Shown here: in pieces, positions 47,745 through 56,458 of the stretch
Layout of the letters: each line of letters starts with the position of its first letter
Numbering within the stretch: position 1 is the stretch's first letter
Assembly: GCF_026410085.1 (NCBI RefSeq)
Contig: NZ_CP112866.1
Location: 3,905,001 to 3,969,000, forward strand
DNA: 64,000 nucleotides
Direction: 5' to 3'
From: Pseudomonas quebecensis
GTDB taxonomy: Bacteria > Pseudomonadota > Gammaproteobacteria > Pseudomonadales > Pseudomonadaceae
Made by a program: the position numbers and the translations under genes
The notes under the pieces: generated by a model
The model's input: only the letters and a program-made list of their open reading frames with translations
The model's database searches: none
What the model was told of the DNA's origin: nothing

Positions 47745-48395
47745 TTAATGCTGCGAAATTGACTCAAGTTGTTGCAGGAGCAACGCTGCCTGGGTGCGGG
47801 TGCGCACGTTCAACTTGCGGAAAATGGCAGTGACGTGCGCCTTGATGGTTGCCTCCGAAACTTTCAACTCGTAGGCAATCTGCTTGTTCAACAAGCCCTC
47901 GCAGACCATGGTCAATACCCGGAACTGTTGGGGGGTCAAGCTGGCCAAGCCATCACGAGCGGCCTTGGCTTCGTCGGATACATTGACGTGTTCAAATGCT
48001 TGGGGCGGCCAGGACATATCGCCGTCCAACACGGCACGCACCGCCTTCTGGATATCTTCCATGGCGCTGGACTTGGGAATGAACCCGCTGGCACCAAATT
48101 CCCTGGATCGCACCACCACATCGGCCTCTTCCTGCGCCGAGACCATCACCACCGGAATCTGAGGGTACTGGCCGCGTAGCAACACCAGCCCGGAGAAGCC
48201 ATAGGCACCGGGCATGTTCAGGTCAAGCAACACCAGGTCCCAGTCGGTTTTATCGGTCAGGCAGCTTTCCAGCTCGGCAATGCTGGCCACTTCGACCAGC
48301 CGGACATCCGGCCCAAGGCCCAGCGTCACCGCTTGACGCAACGCACTGCGAAACAGCGGGTGGTCGTCGGCTATCAGGATTTCGTATGTGGCCAT
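47745..48395 (-). CDS. erdR: LuxR-type response regulator (ErdR-like)
   Basis: A 216-residue two-component response regulator of the NarL type: receiver with phospho-acceptor Asp58 in DLVLLDLNMPGAYG, and a C-terminal LuxR HTH (LTPQQFRVLTMVCEG then SEATIKAHVTAIFRKLNV). It resembles ErdR, involved in ethanol/acetate metabolism control in Pseudomonas. No sensor kinase gene is adjacent, so its partner is encoded elsewhere. Confidence 0.85.
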   Translation of the reverse strand: MATYEILIADDHPLFRSALRQAVTLGLGPDVRLVEVASIAELESCLTDKTDWDLVLLDLNMPGAYGFSGLVLLRGQYPQIPVVMVSAQEEADVVVRSREFGASGFIPKSSAMEDIQKAVRAVLDGDMSWPPQAFEHVNVSDEAKAARDGLASLTPQQFRVLTMVCEGLLNKQIAYELKVSEATIKAHVTAIFRKLNVRTRTQAALLLQQLESISQH

Positions 48396-48636
48396 TGATT
48401 AAATGATCCTGTTTTTTATGGGAGCCCCAATGGGTTCAAGGGTTCACCAATACACAAGGCGGCGACCAGGCAGCCATCGCCAGAGGGCGTGCTCGACGCA
48501 AAACGACGTCGAATCTCCATGCTGGCGCCTCAATCGGCGCACAGCATGCCCAGCGTAGCCTGGGGGGTCAAGCACTACGCCCGTGGGCAGTTTAGCGGGG
48601 GAGCGGGTAAGGTGCCATCATGCAAACGTCGTCTGG

Positions 48637-49356
48637 CTAAAGCGCTGGGACATAGGGCGCAAGACGCGTGTGCACGACATCCGTCGGGTCCAGCGGCAGC
48701 TGGAACTTGGCGGCCAGGTAGTGGGCGCTGAATACGTCAAGGTAAGCGTCCAGCACCTCGCTGGCGACCGCATCCTCGGCCAACTCCAGGCACAGCGCCG
48801 CCACTTCGGCGGTGCAGAAATGATCATCGCGCTTGGAGCGCCGCAGTTTGTAGCGCGACAGCTGCTCAGGCGCCAGGCTCAGCACCGGCAGATGTTCCAG
48901 ATACGGGCTCTTGCGGAACATCTTGCGCGCTTCACTCCAGGTGCCGTCCAACAGGATGAACAACGGTCGTCTGCCCTCTTCCACCGTCACGGCACTGACG
49001 ACCCGCTCCGGCGCCACGAACTCGCCGGGGAACACGACATAGGGCTGCCACTGTGGGTCGGCCAGCAGGAGCAGCAGCTCCGGATCCACTTCGGTGCGCG
49101 ACCAGGCGAACGCCGTGGTGTCCTTGATGACATCAGCGATCAGCCAGCCGGTGTTGCTGGGCTTCATCGGTTCGACATCGTGCATCAGCAGGCACATGGC
49201 GGACCTGGCGGCGACCTTGGGACGCCAGGCGCACAGGCAATATTGCGCAATCACGCGGCAGCCGGAACAGCGCTCAGCGCGCGAGCCACGATTAACGAAG
49301 GGTTTGATGGCGCGCGCCAGACGCTGAGCACGCAGGCGGGAGACGGCGTGGCTCAT
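48637..49356 (-). CDS. tapT: DTW-domain tRNA-uridine aminocarboxypropyltransferase
   Basis: A 239-residue DTW-domain protein. The family motif D-x-T-W lies in FILLDGTWSEARKMFRKS near residue 139, and N-terminal cysteines in RCSGCRVIAQYCLC near residue 30 probably bind metal. Related E. coli YfiP/TapT makes acp3U47 in tRNA from SAM. The ATG at 49356 is the first in frame. Confidence 0.88.
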   Translation of the reverse strand: MSHAVSRLRAQRLARAIKPFVNRGSRAERCSGCRVIAQYCLCAWRPKVAARSAMCLLMHDVEPMKPSNTGWLIADVIKDTTAFAWSRTEVDPELLLLLADPQWQPYVVFPGEFVAPERVVSAVTVEEGRRPLFILLDGTWSEARKMFRKSPYLEHLPVLSLAPEQLSRYKLRRSKRDDHFCTAEVAALCLELAEDAVASEVLDAYLDVFSAHYLAAKFQLPLDPTDVVHTRLAPYVPAL

Positions 49357-49534
49357 CGGATGCGCCGCATGGACGGGTAAATCGACACAGGGTCACTCAA
49401 AATGGGTTGAAGTGGCGGCAGTTTACCAGCGATACGCCTGGCTGTAGTGGCGACGCCTCACCTATAATCGCCCGCCACTGAACGCACAGCGCAGTGGCGG
49501 GTCTATGCACCTGTAACCGAATCAGGAGAATTTC

Positions 49535-49969
49535 ATGCTGCGTTCCATGCTGCGTCTTGTCGCCCCATCCGTCGCGCTTGCGCTGGTCCTGCCCATCGGC
49601 GCCCAGGCGGCCTCGCTGCTGGAGGCTCAAATGAACAGGAAGCTGCAAAGTGTCGCTGCTGAAAGCAACAAAGGCCTGCCGCGGGAAATCGACGAAAAAA
49701 CCCTCGAAGTGGCCTACACCGTTGAAGGTATGCAGTTAATTGACCACCTGAGCGTGATGCCTGACCGCGCCGAACAGATGCGCGCCAATCCAAAGGCTGT
49801 GTACTTTCAGTTGGGCCGCAGCGTTTGCACGAACGCGGGCTACCGCGAATTGATGGCCAAGGGCGCGGTGATGCGTTATGAAATCACCGAGAACAAGAGC
49901 AACCGTCCAGTGGCCTCGGTGAAGTTTGCGGAAGCGGACTGCCCGGCGCCATCGAAGAAGAAAAAGTAA
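49535..49969 (+). CDS. Small secreted protein, QSregVF-like family
   Basis: A 144-residue exported protein with a Sec signal peptide (cleaved near GAQAASLL, residue 25), a mixed alpha/beta domain with two cysteines (RSVCTNAG near 97 and EADCPAPS near 136) likely forming a disulfide, and a Lys-rich tail. It resembles the putative quorum-sensing-regulated factor annotated near recA in P. aeruginosa; the name is from synteny and is tentative. Confidence 0.7.
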   Translation: MLRSMLRLVAPSVALALVLPIGAQAASLLEAQMNRKLQSVAAESNKGLPREIDEKTLEVAYTVEGMQLIDHLSVMPDRAEQMRANPKAVYFQLGRSVCTNAGYRELMAKGAVMRYEITENKSNRPVASVKFAEADCPAPSKKKK

Positions 49970-50332
49970 CCTGGCCTTATCCTCGCGCTGCGGTCCCGCG
50001 GCGCGCTCCCCCGCTTTGACATTGTTCCTCGCCCATCTGACCGACCAATAAGCGGTTGCCAGCCAAGGCTTTTTCGGCCCATGATCAGGCCATCCCAGCC
50101 CCCCTTGCACAACGGCGCTCACGCCGTCCTGTAACATTTCCCGGGCACAAGAGGGTTGCCCTCCCGCGGACTTGAAGTGCAAAGGTTTTTAAATCAAAAG
50201 GACTATACAGAGCGCGCTTTGCCGACAGGCAAACAGGTACAACGCCTATGGCATGCAGCGACACATGCAGTGTCGTGGCCTGCGGACGATCGATTGCCGT
50301 CGGTCCAACCTCTGTGAAGAAGGAGACGTTGA
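49970..50332 (+). other. Gene-free leader of the LOG-family gene
   Basis: These 363 bases hold no supported gene. There is a small hairpin (aacggcgctcacgccgt near 50109-50126) and an AAGGAG ribosome-binding site just before the LOG gene at 50333, so this is likely a long 5' leader plus promoter. Confidence 0.45.
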
Positions 50333-51445
50333 ATGCCTTACCAACCGAATGACAGTTTGCTACGCCATTTTGAAGAACACGGGCTCCAGCTCGCACAGCA
50401 AGTCGACGCGCAGCTCGAGCAGATAGCCCCCAACAGCCCGAATACCCCTCTTTATCGCGACATGATTCTCACCGTGCTGCGCATGGCCCAGGACGACCGC
50501 GACCGCTGGAACGCCAAAATCACCCTGCAGGCCATCCGCGAACTGGATCATGCGTTCCGGGTTCTGGAACAGTTCAGGGGCCGACGCAAAGTCACGGTGT
50601 TCGGCTCAGCACGTACCCCCGTAGAAAGCCCGCTGTATGCCTTGGCTCGCGAGGTGGGCGCAGCTTTGGCGCGCTCTGACCTGATGGTGATCACCGGCGG
50701 TGGCGGCGGCATCATGGCGGCAGCACATGAGGGTGCCGGCCTGGAGCATAGCCTGGGGTTCAACATCACCCTGCCGTTTGAACAACACGCCAACCCCACC
50801 ATTGATGGCACGGAAAACCTGCTGTCATTCCACTTCTTCTTCACCCGCAAGCTGTTCTTCGTCAAGGAAGCCGATGCGCTGGTCTTGTGCCCTGGCGGCT
50901 TTGGCACCCTGGATGAAGCGCTGGAGGTGTTGACGCTGATCCAGACCGGCAAGAGCCCTCTGGTGCCGGTGGTGTTGCTGGACGCACCAGGTGGCGGGTT
51001 CTGGCAAGGCGCCTTGGACTTTATCCGCAATCAACTGGAGGCCAATCGCTACATTTTGCCGACCGACCTTAAGCTGGTAAGGCTTGTGTACAGCGCCGAA
51101 GAAGCTGTAGAGGAGATCAATCAGTTCTACGCCAACTTCCACTCCACGCGCTGGCTGAAACGCGAGTTCGTGATGCGCATGAACCATCCGCTCAGCGAGC
51201 GCGCCCTCACCCACTTGCAGACGGAATTTGCCAGCCTGCGTTTGAGCGGGGAGTTCCAGCAACTGGCATATACCGGGGAGGAACATGATGAGGCGAAGTT
51301 CAGCCACCTGACGCGATTGGTGTTCAACTTCAATGGACGGGATCAAGGTCGGTTGCGGGAGCTGGTGGACTACATCAACCTACCGGAGAACTGGGCGCAC
51401 GCCCAAGGCACGGCGCAGCAGCGGGTGGCACCGGAGCCGGCGTGA
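50333..51445 (+). CDS. LOG-family nucleotide phosphoribohydrolase
   Basis: A 370-residue member of the LOG/TIGR00730 superfamily. The core Rossmann fold shows VTVFGSARTP (88-97), ITGGGGGIMAAAHEGA (120-135) and the catalytic PGGFGTLDEA (187-196). LOG enzymes hydrolyse cytokinin riboside or purine/pyrimidine 5'-monophosphates to base plus ribose phosphate. About 80 extra residues at the N terminus and 120 at the C terminus make it longer than plant-type LOG and nearer PpnN-like nucleosidases, whose substrate is a nucleoside monophosphate. ATG 50333 follows AAGGAG. Confidence 0.88.
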   Translation: MPYQPNDSLLRHFEEHGLQLAQQVDAQLEQIAPNSPNTPLYRDMILTVLRMAQDDRDRWNAKITLQAIRELDHAFRVLEQFRGRRKVTVFGSARTPVESPLYALAREVGAALARSDLMVITGGGGGIMAAAHEGAGLEHSLGFNITLPFEQHANPTIDGTENLLSFHFFFTRKLFFVKEADALVLCPGGFGTLDEALEVLTLIQTGKSPLVPVVLLDAPGGGFWQGALDFIRNQLEANRYILPTDLKLVRLVYSAEEAVEEINQFYANFHSTRWLKREFVMRMNHPLSERALTHLQTEFASLRLSGEFQQLAYTGEEHDEAKFSHLTRLVFNFNGRDQGRLRELVDYINLPENWAHAQGTAQQRVAPEPA

Positions 51446-51464
51446 ATCCATAAACGCAGAACGC

Positions 51465-51499
51465 AAAAAAGGCCCGCTATTTTCATAGCGGGCCTTTTT
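51465..51499. terminator. Bidirectional terminator between LOG gene and recX
   Basis: A near-perfect palindrome: A6-ggcccgctat, TTTC loop, atagcgggcc-T5. It lies 20 bases after the LOG gene stop and 70 bases past the recX stop on the other strand. Confidence 0.95.
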
Positions 51500-51569
51500 G
51501 GGTGTATCAGGGGATCGTATTGAGTGGCTATGGGTTACGTCACAGTTTGTCGGAACAAATCTCCGGCTC

Positions 51570-52037
51570 TCAGTCGTCCATCTCTCGACCGCTGAGCAAG
51601 CGGCTGATCATGTCCATCGGAAACCCGCGATAACTCAAAAAGCGTCCTTGTTTTGCACGTTCCCTGGCATCGATTGGCAAATGACCAGAGAACTTGCGGC
51701 GCCAGGTATCCTCCAGTTGCGACTGCCAATTGATACCGCACTCGCGCAACGCGAGGTCGATATCGCCACGCTGCAAACCGCGCTGGCTCAACTCCTCGCG
51801 AATTCGCGCGGGGCCGTAGCCGGAACGGGCTCTATAGGACACAAAGCTTTCAAGGTAACGGGATTCGGAAAGCAGACCCTCTTCCGTCAACCGGTCGAGG
51901 GCGGTTTCGATCATTTCGGGCTCCGCGCCGCGCTGACGCAGCTTACGCGTCAGCTCGACTCGACCATGCTCGCGGCGAGCGAGCAGGTCCATTGCAGTGC
52001 GCCGAACGGCGACGAGTGTATCCAGTACAACAGTCAT
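51570..52037 (-). CDS. recX: RecA regulatory protein RecX
   Basis: A 155-residue RecX, built of three-helix repeats (residues 10-55, 60-100 and 105-150; [22 protein letters not shown] is typical). It caps RecA filaments and inhibits recombinase activity. It lies eight bases behind recA in the same operon. Confidence 0.96.
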   Translation of the reverse strand: MTVVLDTLVAVRRTAMDLLARREHGRVELTRKLRQRGAEPEMIETALDRLTEEGLLSESRYLESFVSYRARSGYGPARIREELSQRGLQRGDIDLALRECGINWQSQLEDTWRRKFSGHLPIDARERAKQGRFLSYRGFPMDMISRLLSGREMDD

Positions 52038-52045
52038 CGCTGGCT

Positions 52046-53104
52046 TCAGATGTCGGTATCGGCTTCTTCCATCTCGTCAACCGGCTCACGGTTGGCGGCA
52101 GCTTTCACATCTGGTGCTGCGGTCAGCAGCTTGTCGCGAATCTGCTTCTCAAGCGTAGCGGCGATGTCCGGGTTATCCGCCAGGAACTTGGCCGAGTTGG
52201 CCTTGCCTTGACCAATCTTGCTGCCGTTGTAGGCGTACCAGGCACCGGATTTTTCAACGAAACCGTGCAACACGCCCAGGTCAATCATCTCGCCGTTCAG
52301 GTAAATGCCCTTGCCGTAGAGAATCTGGAATTCAGCCTGACGGAATGGTGGAGCCACCTTGTTCTTCACAACCTTGACGCGAGTTTCGCTCCCGACAACC
52401 TCGTCACCTTCCTTCACCGCGCCAGTACGACGGATATCCAGGCGGACCGATGCATAGAACTTCAACGCGTTACCACCCGTGGTGGTTTCCGGGCTGCCGA
52501 ACATTACGCCGATCTTCATACGGATCTGGTTGATGAAGATCACCAGGCAGTTCGCGTTCTTGATGTTACCGGTGATTTTACGCAGTGCCTGGGACATCAG
52601 GCGGGCTTGCAGACCCACGTGCATGTCGCCCATTTCGCCTTCGATTTCAGCCTTGGGCACCAGTGCCGCCACGGAGTCGACCACGATCACGTCGATGGCA
52701 TTGGAGCGCACCAGCATGTCGGTGATTTCCAGGGCCTGCTCACCGGTGTCCGGCTGGGAAACCAGCAGGTCATCGACGTTGACGCCCAGCTTGCCGGCGT
52801 ACTCAGGGTCCAGGGCGTGCTCGGCGTCGACGAATGCGCAGGTGGCGCCCATCTTCTGCGCCTGGGCGATCACCGACAGGGTCAGGGTGGTTTTACCGGA
52901 AGATTCAGGACCGTAGATCTCAACGATACGGCCTTTTGGCAGGCCGCCAATGCCGAGTGCGATATCCAGACCCAGAGAGCCAGTGGAAATAGCCGGGATC
53001 GCCTGACGGTCGTGATCGCCCATACGCATTACGGCACCCTTGCCGAATTGACGTTCGATCTGACCCAGGGCCGCAGCCAAGGCTTTCTTCTTGTTGTCGT
53101 CCAT
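52046..53104 (-). CDS. recA: Recombinase A
   Basis: A 352-residue RecA: Walker [10 protein letters not shown] near residue 66, [18 protein letters not shown] with loop L1, [21 protein letters not shown] with loop L2 near 195, and an acidic tail ([10 protein letters not shown]). It drives homologous recombination and SOS induction. The ATG at 53104 gives [14 protein letters not shown]; the much longer open frame upstream overlaps the promoter and cinA and is not used. A LexA box lies 41 bases upstream of the ATG. Confidence 0.99.
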   Translation of the reverse strand: MDDNKKKALAAALGQIERQFGKGAVMRMGDHDRQAIPAISTGSLGLDIALGIGGLPKGRIVEIYGPESSGKTTLTLSVIAQAQKMGATCAFVDAEHALDPEYAGKLGVNVDDLLVSQPDTGEQALEITDMLVRSNAIDVIVVDSVAALVPKAEIEGEMGDMHVGLQARLMSQALRKITGNIKNANCLVIFINQIRMKIGVMFGSPETTTGGNALKFYASVRLDIRRTGAVKEGDEVVGSETRVKVVKNKVAPPFRQAEFQILYGKGIYLNGEMIDLGVLHGFVEKSGAWYAYNGSKIGQGKANSAKFLADNPDIAATLEKQIRDKLLTAAPDVKAAANREPVDEMEEADTDI

Positions 53105-53144
53105 TAAAGTCCTCACGTAATCAATAAGGCCTGACGGCCAACAC

Positions 53145-53160
53145 CTGTATAAGTAGACAG
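53145..53160 (-). promoter_or_regulatory. LexA (SOS) box of recA
   Basis: The 16-mer ctgtataagtagacag fits the CTG-N10-CAG LexA consensus and lies in the 83-base gap between cinA and recA. LexA binding would repress recA-recX until SOS induction. Confidence 0.92.
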
Positions 53161-53187
53161 TATTGTTCCACAAAGATCGGAGATCGC

Positions 53188-53688
53188 CTACCCCTGATTT
53201 TCTATTTCTAGTGCAGCTCGTCGCAACAAGCCCTCCAGCGCAGCTTTTACCGTTTGTCGACGGACTTCGTCGCGGTTGCCGGAGAAGTGTTCGCGCTGTG
53301 CCGTGACCGCCTCCCCCACGCCGAACGCCAGCCACACCGTACCCACCGGTTTTTCCGGCGAACCACCATCCGGCCCTGCCACGCCGCTGACCGCCACGGC
53401 GAACCGCGCCAGACTTTTCTCCTGCGCGCCACGCACCATCGCCTCCACCACCTCCTGGCTGACAGCGCCCACCTTGTTGAACAAGCCCTCCGGTACATTC
53501 AACTGTCGAGTCTTCTGCCGGTTGGAATAGGTGACATAACCTGCTTCGAACCACGCCGAACTGCCGGGAATCCGCGTGATAGCCTCGGCAATACCGCCAC
53601 CGGTACAGGACTCGGCAGTGGTGACATGAGCATTGAGCACCTGGAGTCGGCGCCCCAGTTCAGCGGCAAGTTGAGTGATTTCGTTCAC
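53188..53688 (-). CDS. cinA: CinA-family nicotinamide-nucleotide amidohydrolase (PncC)
   Basis: A 166-residue stand-alone PncC domain: [16 protein letters not shown] with the catalytic Ser-Lys environment near residue 23, [10 protein letters not shown] near 54, and [24 protein letters not shown] near 98. It deamidates NMN in pyridine-nucleotide salvage. The short form is normal in Pseudomonas. It starts at GTG 53688 behind GGAGA. It marks the border between core genome and the tailocin. Confidence 0.95.
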   Translation of the reverse strand: MNEITQLAAELGRRLQVLNAHVTTAESCTGGGIAEAITRIPGSSAWFEAGYVTYSNRQKTRQLNVPEGLFNKVGAVSQEVVEAMVRGAQEKSLARFAVAVSGVAGPDGGSPEKPVGTVWLAFGVGEAVTAQREHFSGNRDEVRRQTVKAALEGLLRRAALEIENQG

Positions 53689-53769
53689 GGTCGTCTCCGG
53701 GAATGAGCGGGCGTTCGCCTACCCTACAGGAGCAAATCGCACACGCAAGCGACAGGCTGCATCAGGATG

Positions 53770-54282
53770 CTAACGCGCGACGGCGTGCACATACGCCTGG
53801 CACGCACGCAAGGCAATCACGGCGTTATCGCCGTCATCGGTGATGGCGATAATTCGTTGAGCATGCGCCGGGTCAAGTCGGGCTCGCGGGGCTGCATGAA
53901 CCACGCCGCCGGCGGGGGCGGGGGCTGGCACCGAGCTGCCATTGGCGGGTTCGGTGGCGTCGAGAAGGACTGACAACCGCACATCAGCAGTGGCCAGGCG
54001 ATCACGCAAAACCGCTTGATGACGTTGGGCATCGCTTAACTCCTGAGCATGCTGTCGGTCGCTGGCATTGAGCTGTTGCTCAAGAGCCAGGCGCCTGTCT
54101 TGTTCGGCCTGCTGCTGATGCAACGCCTGCCGGGTTTGTTGATCGAGCGCCTGCGCGTGCACGGCCGACAACCGCTCAAGCTGTGCGTCATATCGCCAGG
54201 CCTGAACCTGCCAGGTCAATCCCGCCGCCATAACCAGCAGCAGGAAATAACCGAGCAAGCGGTAGGACGCTAGGAAGCGCAT
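53770..54282 (-). CDS. Rz-like i-spanin (tailocin lysis)
   Basis: A 170-residue inner-membrane spanin: one N-terminal membrane segment (residues 9-26, RLLGYFLLLVMAAGLTW) followed by a long periplasmic coiled coil rich in Gln/Ala/Leu (30-110) and a Pro/Ala hinge. It disrupts the outer membrane with Rz1, encoded inside it in another frame. The ATG at 54282 overlaps the endolysin stop by 13 bases. Confidence 0.85.
   Translation of the reverse strand: MRFLASYRLLGYFLLLVMAAGLTWQVQAWRYDAQLERLSAVHAQALDQQTRQALHQQQAEQDRRLALEQQLNASDRQHAQELSDAQRHQAVLRDRLATADVRLSVLLDATEPANGSSVPAPAPAGGVVHAAPRARLDPAHAQRIIAITDDGDNAVIALRACQAYVHAVAR
53817..54032 (-). CDS. Rz1-like o-spanin lipoprotein embedded in Rz
   Basis: A 71-residue lipoprotein read in a shifted frame entirely inside the Rz gene. 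It starts MPNVIKRFCVIAW, has a lipobox ending in Cys20 (LLMCGC), and is proline-rich afterwards (CQPPPPPAAW), as is typical of Rz1 in lambda-like and pyocin clusters. It would sit in the outer membrane and pair with Rz. Confidence 0.82.
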   Translation of the reverse strand: MPNVIKRFCVIAWPLLMCGCQSFSTPPNPPMAARCQPPPPPAAWFMQPREPDLTRRMLNELSPSPMTAITP

Positions 54283-54827
54283 AACACCGCCTTCGCCCTC
54301 GCCCATAGCTGCATACGATGATCCAGGCCATTGAGGCCGCCATTGATACGTCGAGTAATGGTGGTGAACTGGTCCTTGTCGGCCAACTCGTTCAGGCCGT
54401 TGCTCTGCCAGAACCAGGCGGCGGATTCACATGCCCATTGGGGTTGTTCCAGCAGTTGAGGCTGGGCCAATAACCGTTCGTCACCGAACAGCGCCCGACT
54501 GCACGCCAGGTAATTGCGACGCCCAGTGATCTGTATCAGCCCCCTGCCTCGGTACTGCTGGCCGTCGCCATCCGCTTCAGGGGTATTGCCCAGTCTGGCG
54601 GCAAGGGGTCCGATGTCATATTTGCTCAGGTAGCGATCACTGCCCAGTTCGCGCAGGTACTGCAGTTCGCCGGATTCGTGACCGATCTGGGCGAGGAACG
54701 CAGCGATGCGCTGGGGGCTGGTAATCGAGTGCCGGGCCATCGCCGCATTTATGGCAGGCAAAAAAAGACCCGCTGTGAGGCGGGCCGTTGGCATGACGTG
54801 GACAAGCTGGGGAAGCGTAATCAGCAT
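54270..54827 (-). CDS. GH19-family endolysin (chitinase-like lysozyme)
   Basis: A 185-residue glycoside hydrolase 19 lysozyme. The catalytic Glu51 lies in AQIGHESGELQYLREL, with a second acid near residue 60, and RGRGLIQITGRRNY near 105 is the GH19 core motif. It degrades peptidoglycan to release tailocin particles; no signal peptide, so it needs a holin, not seen in this window. The ATG at 54827 (MLITLPQLVH) is preferred over an upstream in-frame codon. Confidence 0.92.
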   Translation of the reverse strand: MLITLPQLVHVMPTARLTAGLFLPAINAAMARHSITSPQRIAAFLAQIGHESGELQYLRELGSDRYLSKYDIGPLAARLGNTPEADGDGQQYRGRGLIQITGRRNYLACSRALFGDERLLAQPQLLEQPQWACESAAWFWQSNGLNELADKDQFTTITRRINGGLNGLDHRMQLWARAKAVLCAS

Positions 54828-54849
54828 GGTTTCTACTCTGCAAAAAGGT

Positions 54850-55860
54850 CTAGATCGACAACCCACCCGCCACAATCGAACTGCGATACCCCGTCACCGG
54901 GTCGCCCACATGGGTAACCTGGATAATCGACCAGCGCCCTTGCATATACGAGGGCCAGCTTTCATCCAGGCGCAGCAACCCTTCGGCGGCGAGCAGCGGG
55001 TTGCCAGGGCACTCGATCTGCAGTTTCAAATCTTCCCGGCCCACGCGTCGCAGTTCGGCTTCGGCCACGGCACGGGCTTCGGCTTCGTTCTGGCAGCGTT
55101 GGCGCAGGTTTTTGAACGGCGCGATGCCCACCTCCACGACATGCTGCTTAGCCCCCACGGCATCCCACCAGGTCACGCGGCAGCCCATATATTTGGAGCG
55201 CGACTGCTCGTCGAGCTTGGCGGTGATGAATGCCCGGTCGCCGGGGCGGTTGTCTTGGGTCACGGATAGCGTCACCTCCGGCAGCAGCTGGCCCGAGAGC
55301 GAATGGACCTTGCCGGCTTCCGCCAGCACGTACAGTTCGTTGATCGGTTTGGTGACGGCGCTGTAGCGACTGGCCAGGCGCGTGATAAATGCCATGTCGC
55401 TTTCGTTGGATTGATCGATATGGGGGATCGGAATGCTTTCCAGTGCCGGCGCGACGCGGGGTGAATAGCCATGTCGACCGATGACCTGGCGAAACAGCGC
55501 GCCCAGGGTGGTGGGGCCGTAACTGGCGGAGCGGCGCTGTCGGTAATGGCTGGGGTCCACCGCGCTGAAAGGTGCGGCGGTGGCGACGATCAGCAGGCGC
55601 ATCGGAAACAGCACGGGAGTGCGCTGCATGATGACAAACTGGCCTTTTTCCACCAATCCCGACTCCTGATAGCCGACTCGCAGGCCGATCTTGCCGCTCA
55701 GGCTCGGCAACCCTTCCAGGCCCTCGATGTTCAGTGTCAGTTCGAGCCTGTCGGCTTTGATACCGGCGGCGTCGGTGTGGCTCCAGTGCATCAAGCGTTG
55801 ATTGAGCAGCGCCGCATTGGCGCCGTAGAACTCGACGATCGGGGTGAATCCCTGTGCCAT
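54850..55860 (-). CDS. Phage late-control gpD-like tail hub protein
   Basis: A 336-residue P2 gpD / R-pyocin hub homologue (FTPIVEFYGANAALLNQRLM at the start, HIDQSNESDMAFITRLASR near residue 148, GNPLLAAEGLLRLDE near 290). It forms the baseplate hub that carries the spike and initiates the tail tube. Its ATG lies ten bases upstream of the gpX stop in the same transcript direction. Confidence 0.9.
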   Translation of the reverse strand: MAQGFTPIVEFYGANAALLNQRLMHWSHTDAAGIKADRLELTLNIEGLEGLPSLSGKIGLRVGYQESGLVEKGQFVIMQRTPVLFPMRLLIVATAAPFSAVDPSHYRQRRSASYGPTTLGALFRQVIGRHGYSPRVAPALESIPIPHIDQSNESDMAFITRLASRYSAVTKPINELYVLAEAGKVHSLSGQLLPEVTLSVTQDNRPGDRAFITAKLDEQSRSKYMGCRVTWWDAVGAKQHVVEVGIAPFKNLRQRCQNEAEARAVAEAELRRVGREDLKLQIECPGNPLLAAEGLLRLDESWPSYMQGRWSIIQVTHVGDPVTGYRSSIVAGGLSI

Positions 55861-55869
55861 GCAGCCTCC

Positions 55870-56082
55870 TCAATCCCACGCTGAAACAGGTTGCGACACC
55901 GTCGGCCGCGCGGGCATCTCCGGCACCACCACCCACACGCCGGCCGGCAACACCGGGCCATGCTCGGCCAACTCGGGGTTCAAGCGCCAGAGGGTTTCTT
56001 CAGCTGCGTCGTCGCAGCGCCCCAACTCGCGGTAAAGCAACAGGTTGACCGAATCGCCGGCAATACTTCGCACTCTACGCAT
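55870..56082 (-). CDS. Tail protein X (gpX, LysM-like)
   Basis: A 70-residue gpX homologue with a LysM-like core (VRSIAGDSVNLLLYRELGR then VLPAGVWVVVPEMP). It contributes to the tail hub. The start MRRVRSIAG overlaps the gpU stop by eight bases. Confidence 0.88.
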   Translation of the reverse strand: MRRVRSIAGDSVNLLLYRELGRCDDAAEETLWRLNPELAEHGPVLPAGVWVVVPEMPARPTVSQPVSAWD

Positions 56083-56458
56083 TGACGAATTCCTCCAATT
56101 CAAGGGTCCAGGCCACGACCATGGCGGTGCCGTCATCGATCACGTTGCTTTGGGTTTCCACCAACGAATTGATACGCCACAAGCCCCAGTTACGGCCAAT
56201 GCCATCGACCAGGGGCAATGGCGCCCGCGCATCCTGCAACGCGCGCAATTCGTCCAGGCGCTGCATGCCCACGGCGTACATCGCCATGCCGCTGAACGAG
56301 AGCTTTTCCAGTTGCTGGCCGTTCTGCCGTGACTGCGGCTTGCTGGCAATGATTTCCAGGTTGCTCCAGCCGCCGTAACTGCTATGGATGAGCGAGGCGT
56401 AGGCGAAGCCACGGGACAGGCCAAAAATAAAATCGCCCAGTACCATCTGTTGTCGCAT
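56075..56458 (-). CDS. Tail protein U (gpU)
   Basis: A 127-residue P2 gpU-like tail completion protein (MVLGDFIFGLSRGFAYASL at the N terminus, EKLSFSGMAMYAVGMQRLDELR in the middle). The ATG at 56458 overlaps the tape-measure stop by one base (TGATG). Confidence 0.9.
   Translation of the reverse strand: MRQQMVLGDFIFGLSRGFAYASLIHSSYGGWSNLEIIASKPQSRQNGQQLEKLSFSGMAMYAVGMQRLDELRALQDARAPLPLVDGIGRNWGLWRINSLVETQSNVIDDGTAMVVAWTLELEEFVNA

Noticed and set aside
49970..50332. Possible small gene or sRNA in the leader of the LOG-family gene
   Set aside because: Only a short hairpin and a ribosome-binding site are visible; no promoter-terminator pair for an independent RNA could be defined.
53105..53554. 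Upstream extension of the recA reading frame by 150 codons
   Set aside because: It runs through the LexA box and cinA in an antifunctional frame; family length fixes the start at 53104.
53188..53688. cinA as a truncated gene
   Set aside because: The single PncC-domain form of about 165 residues is the normal Pseudomonas version; GTG start and ribosome-binding site are intact.
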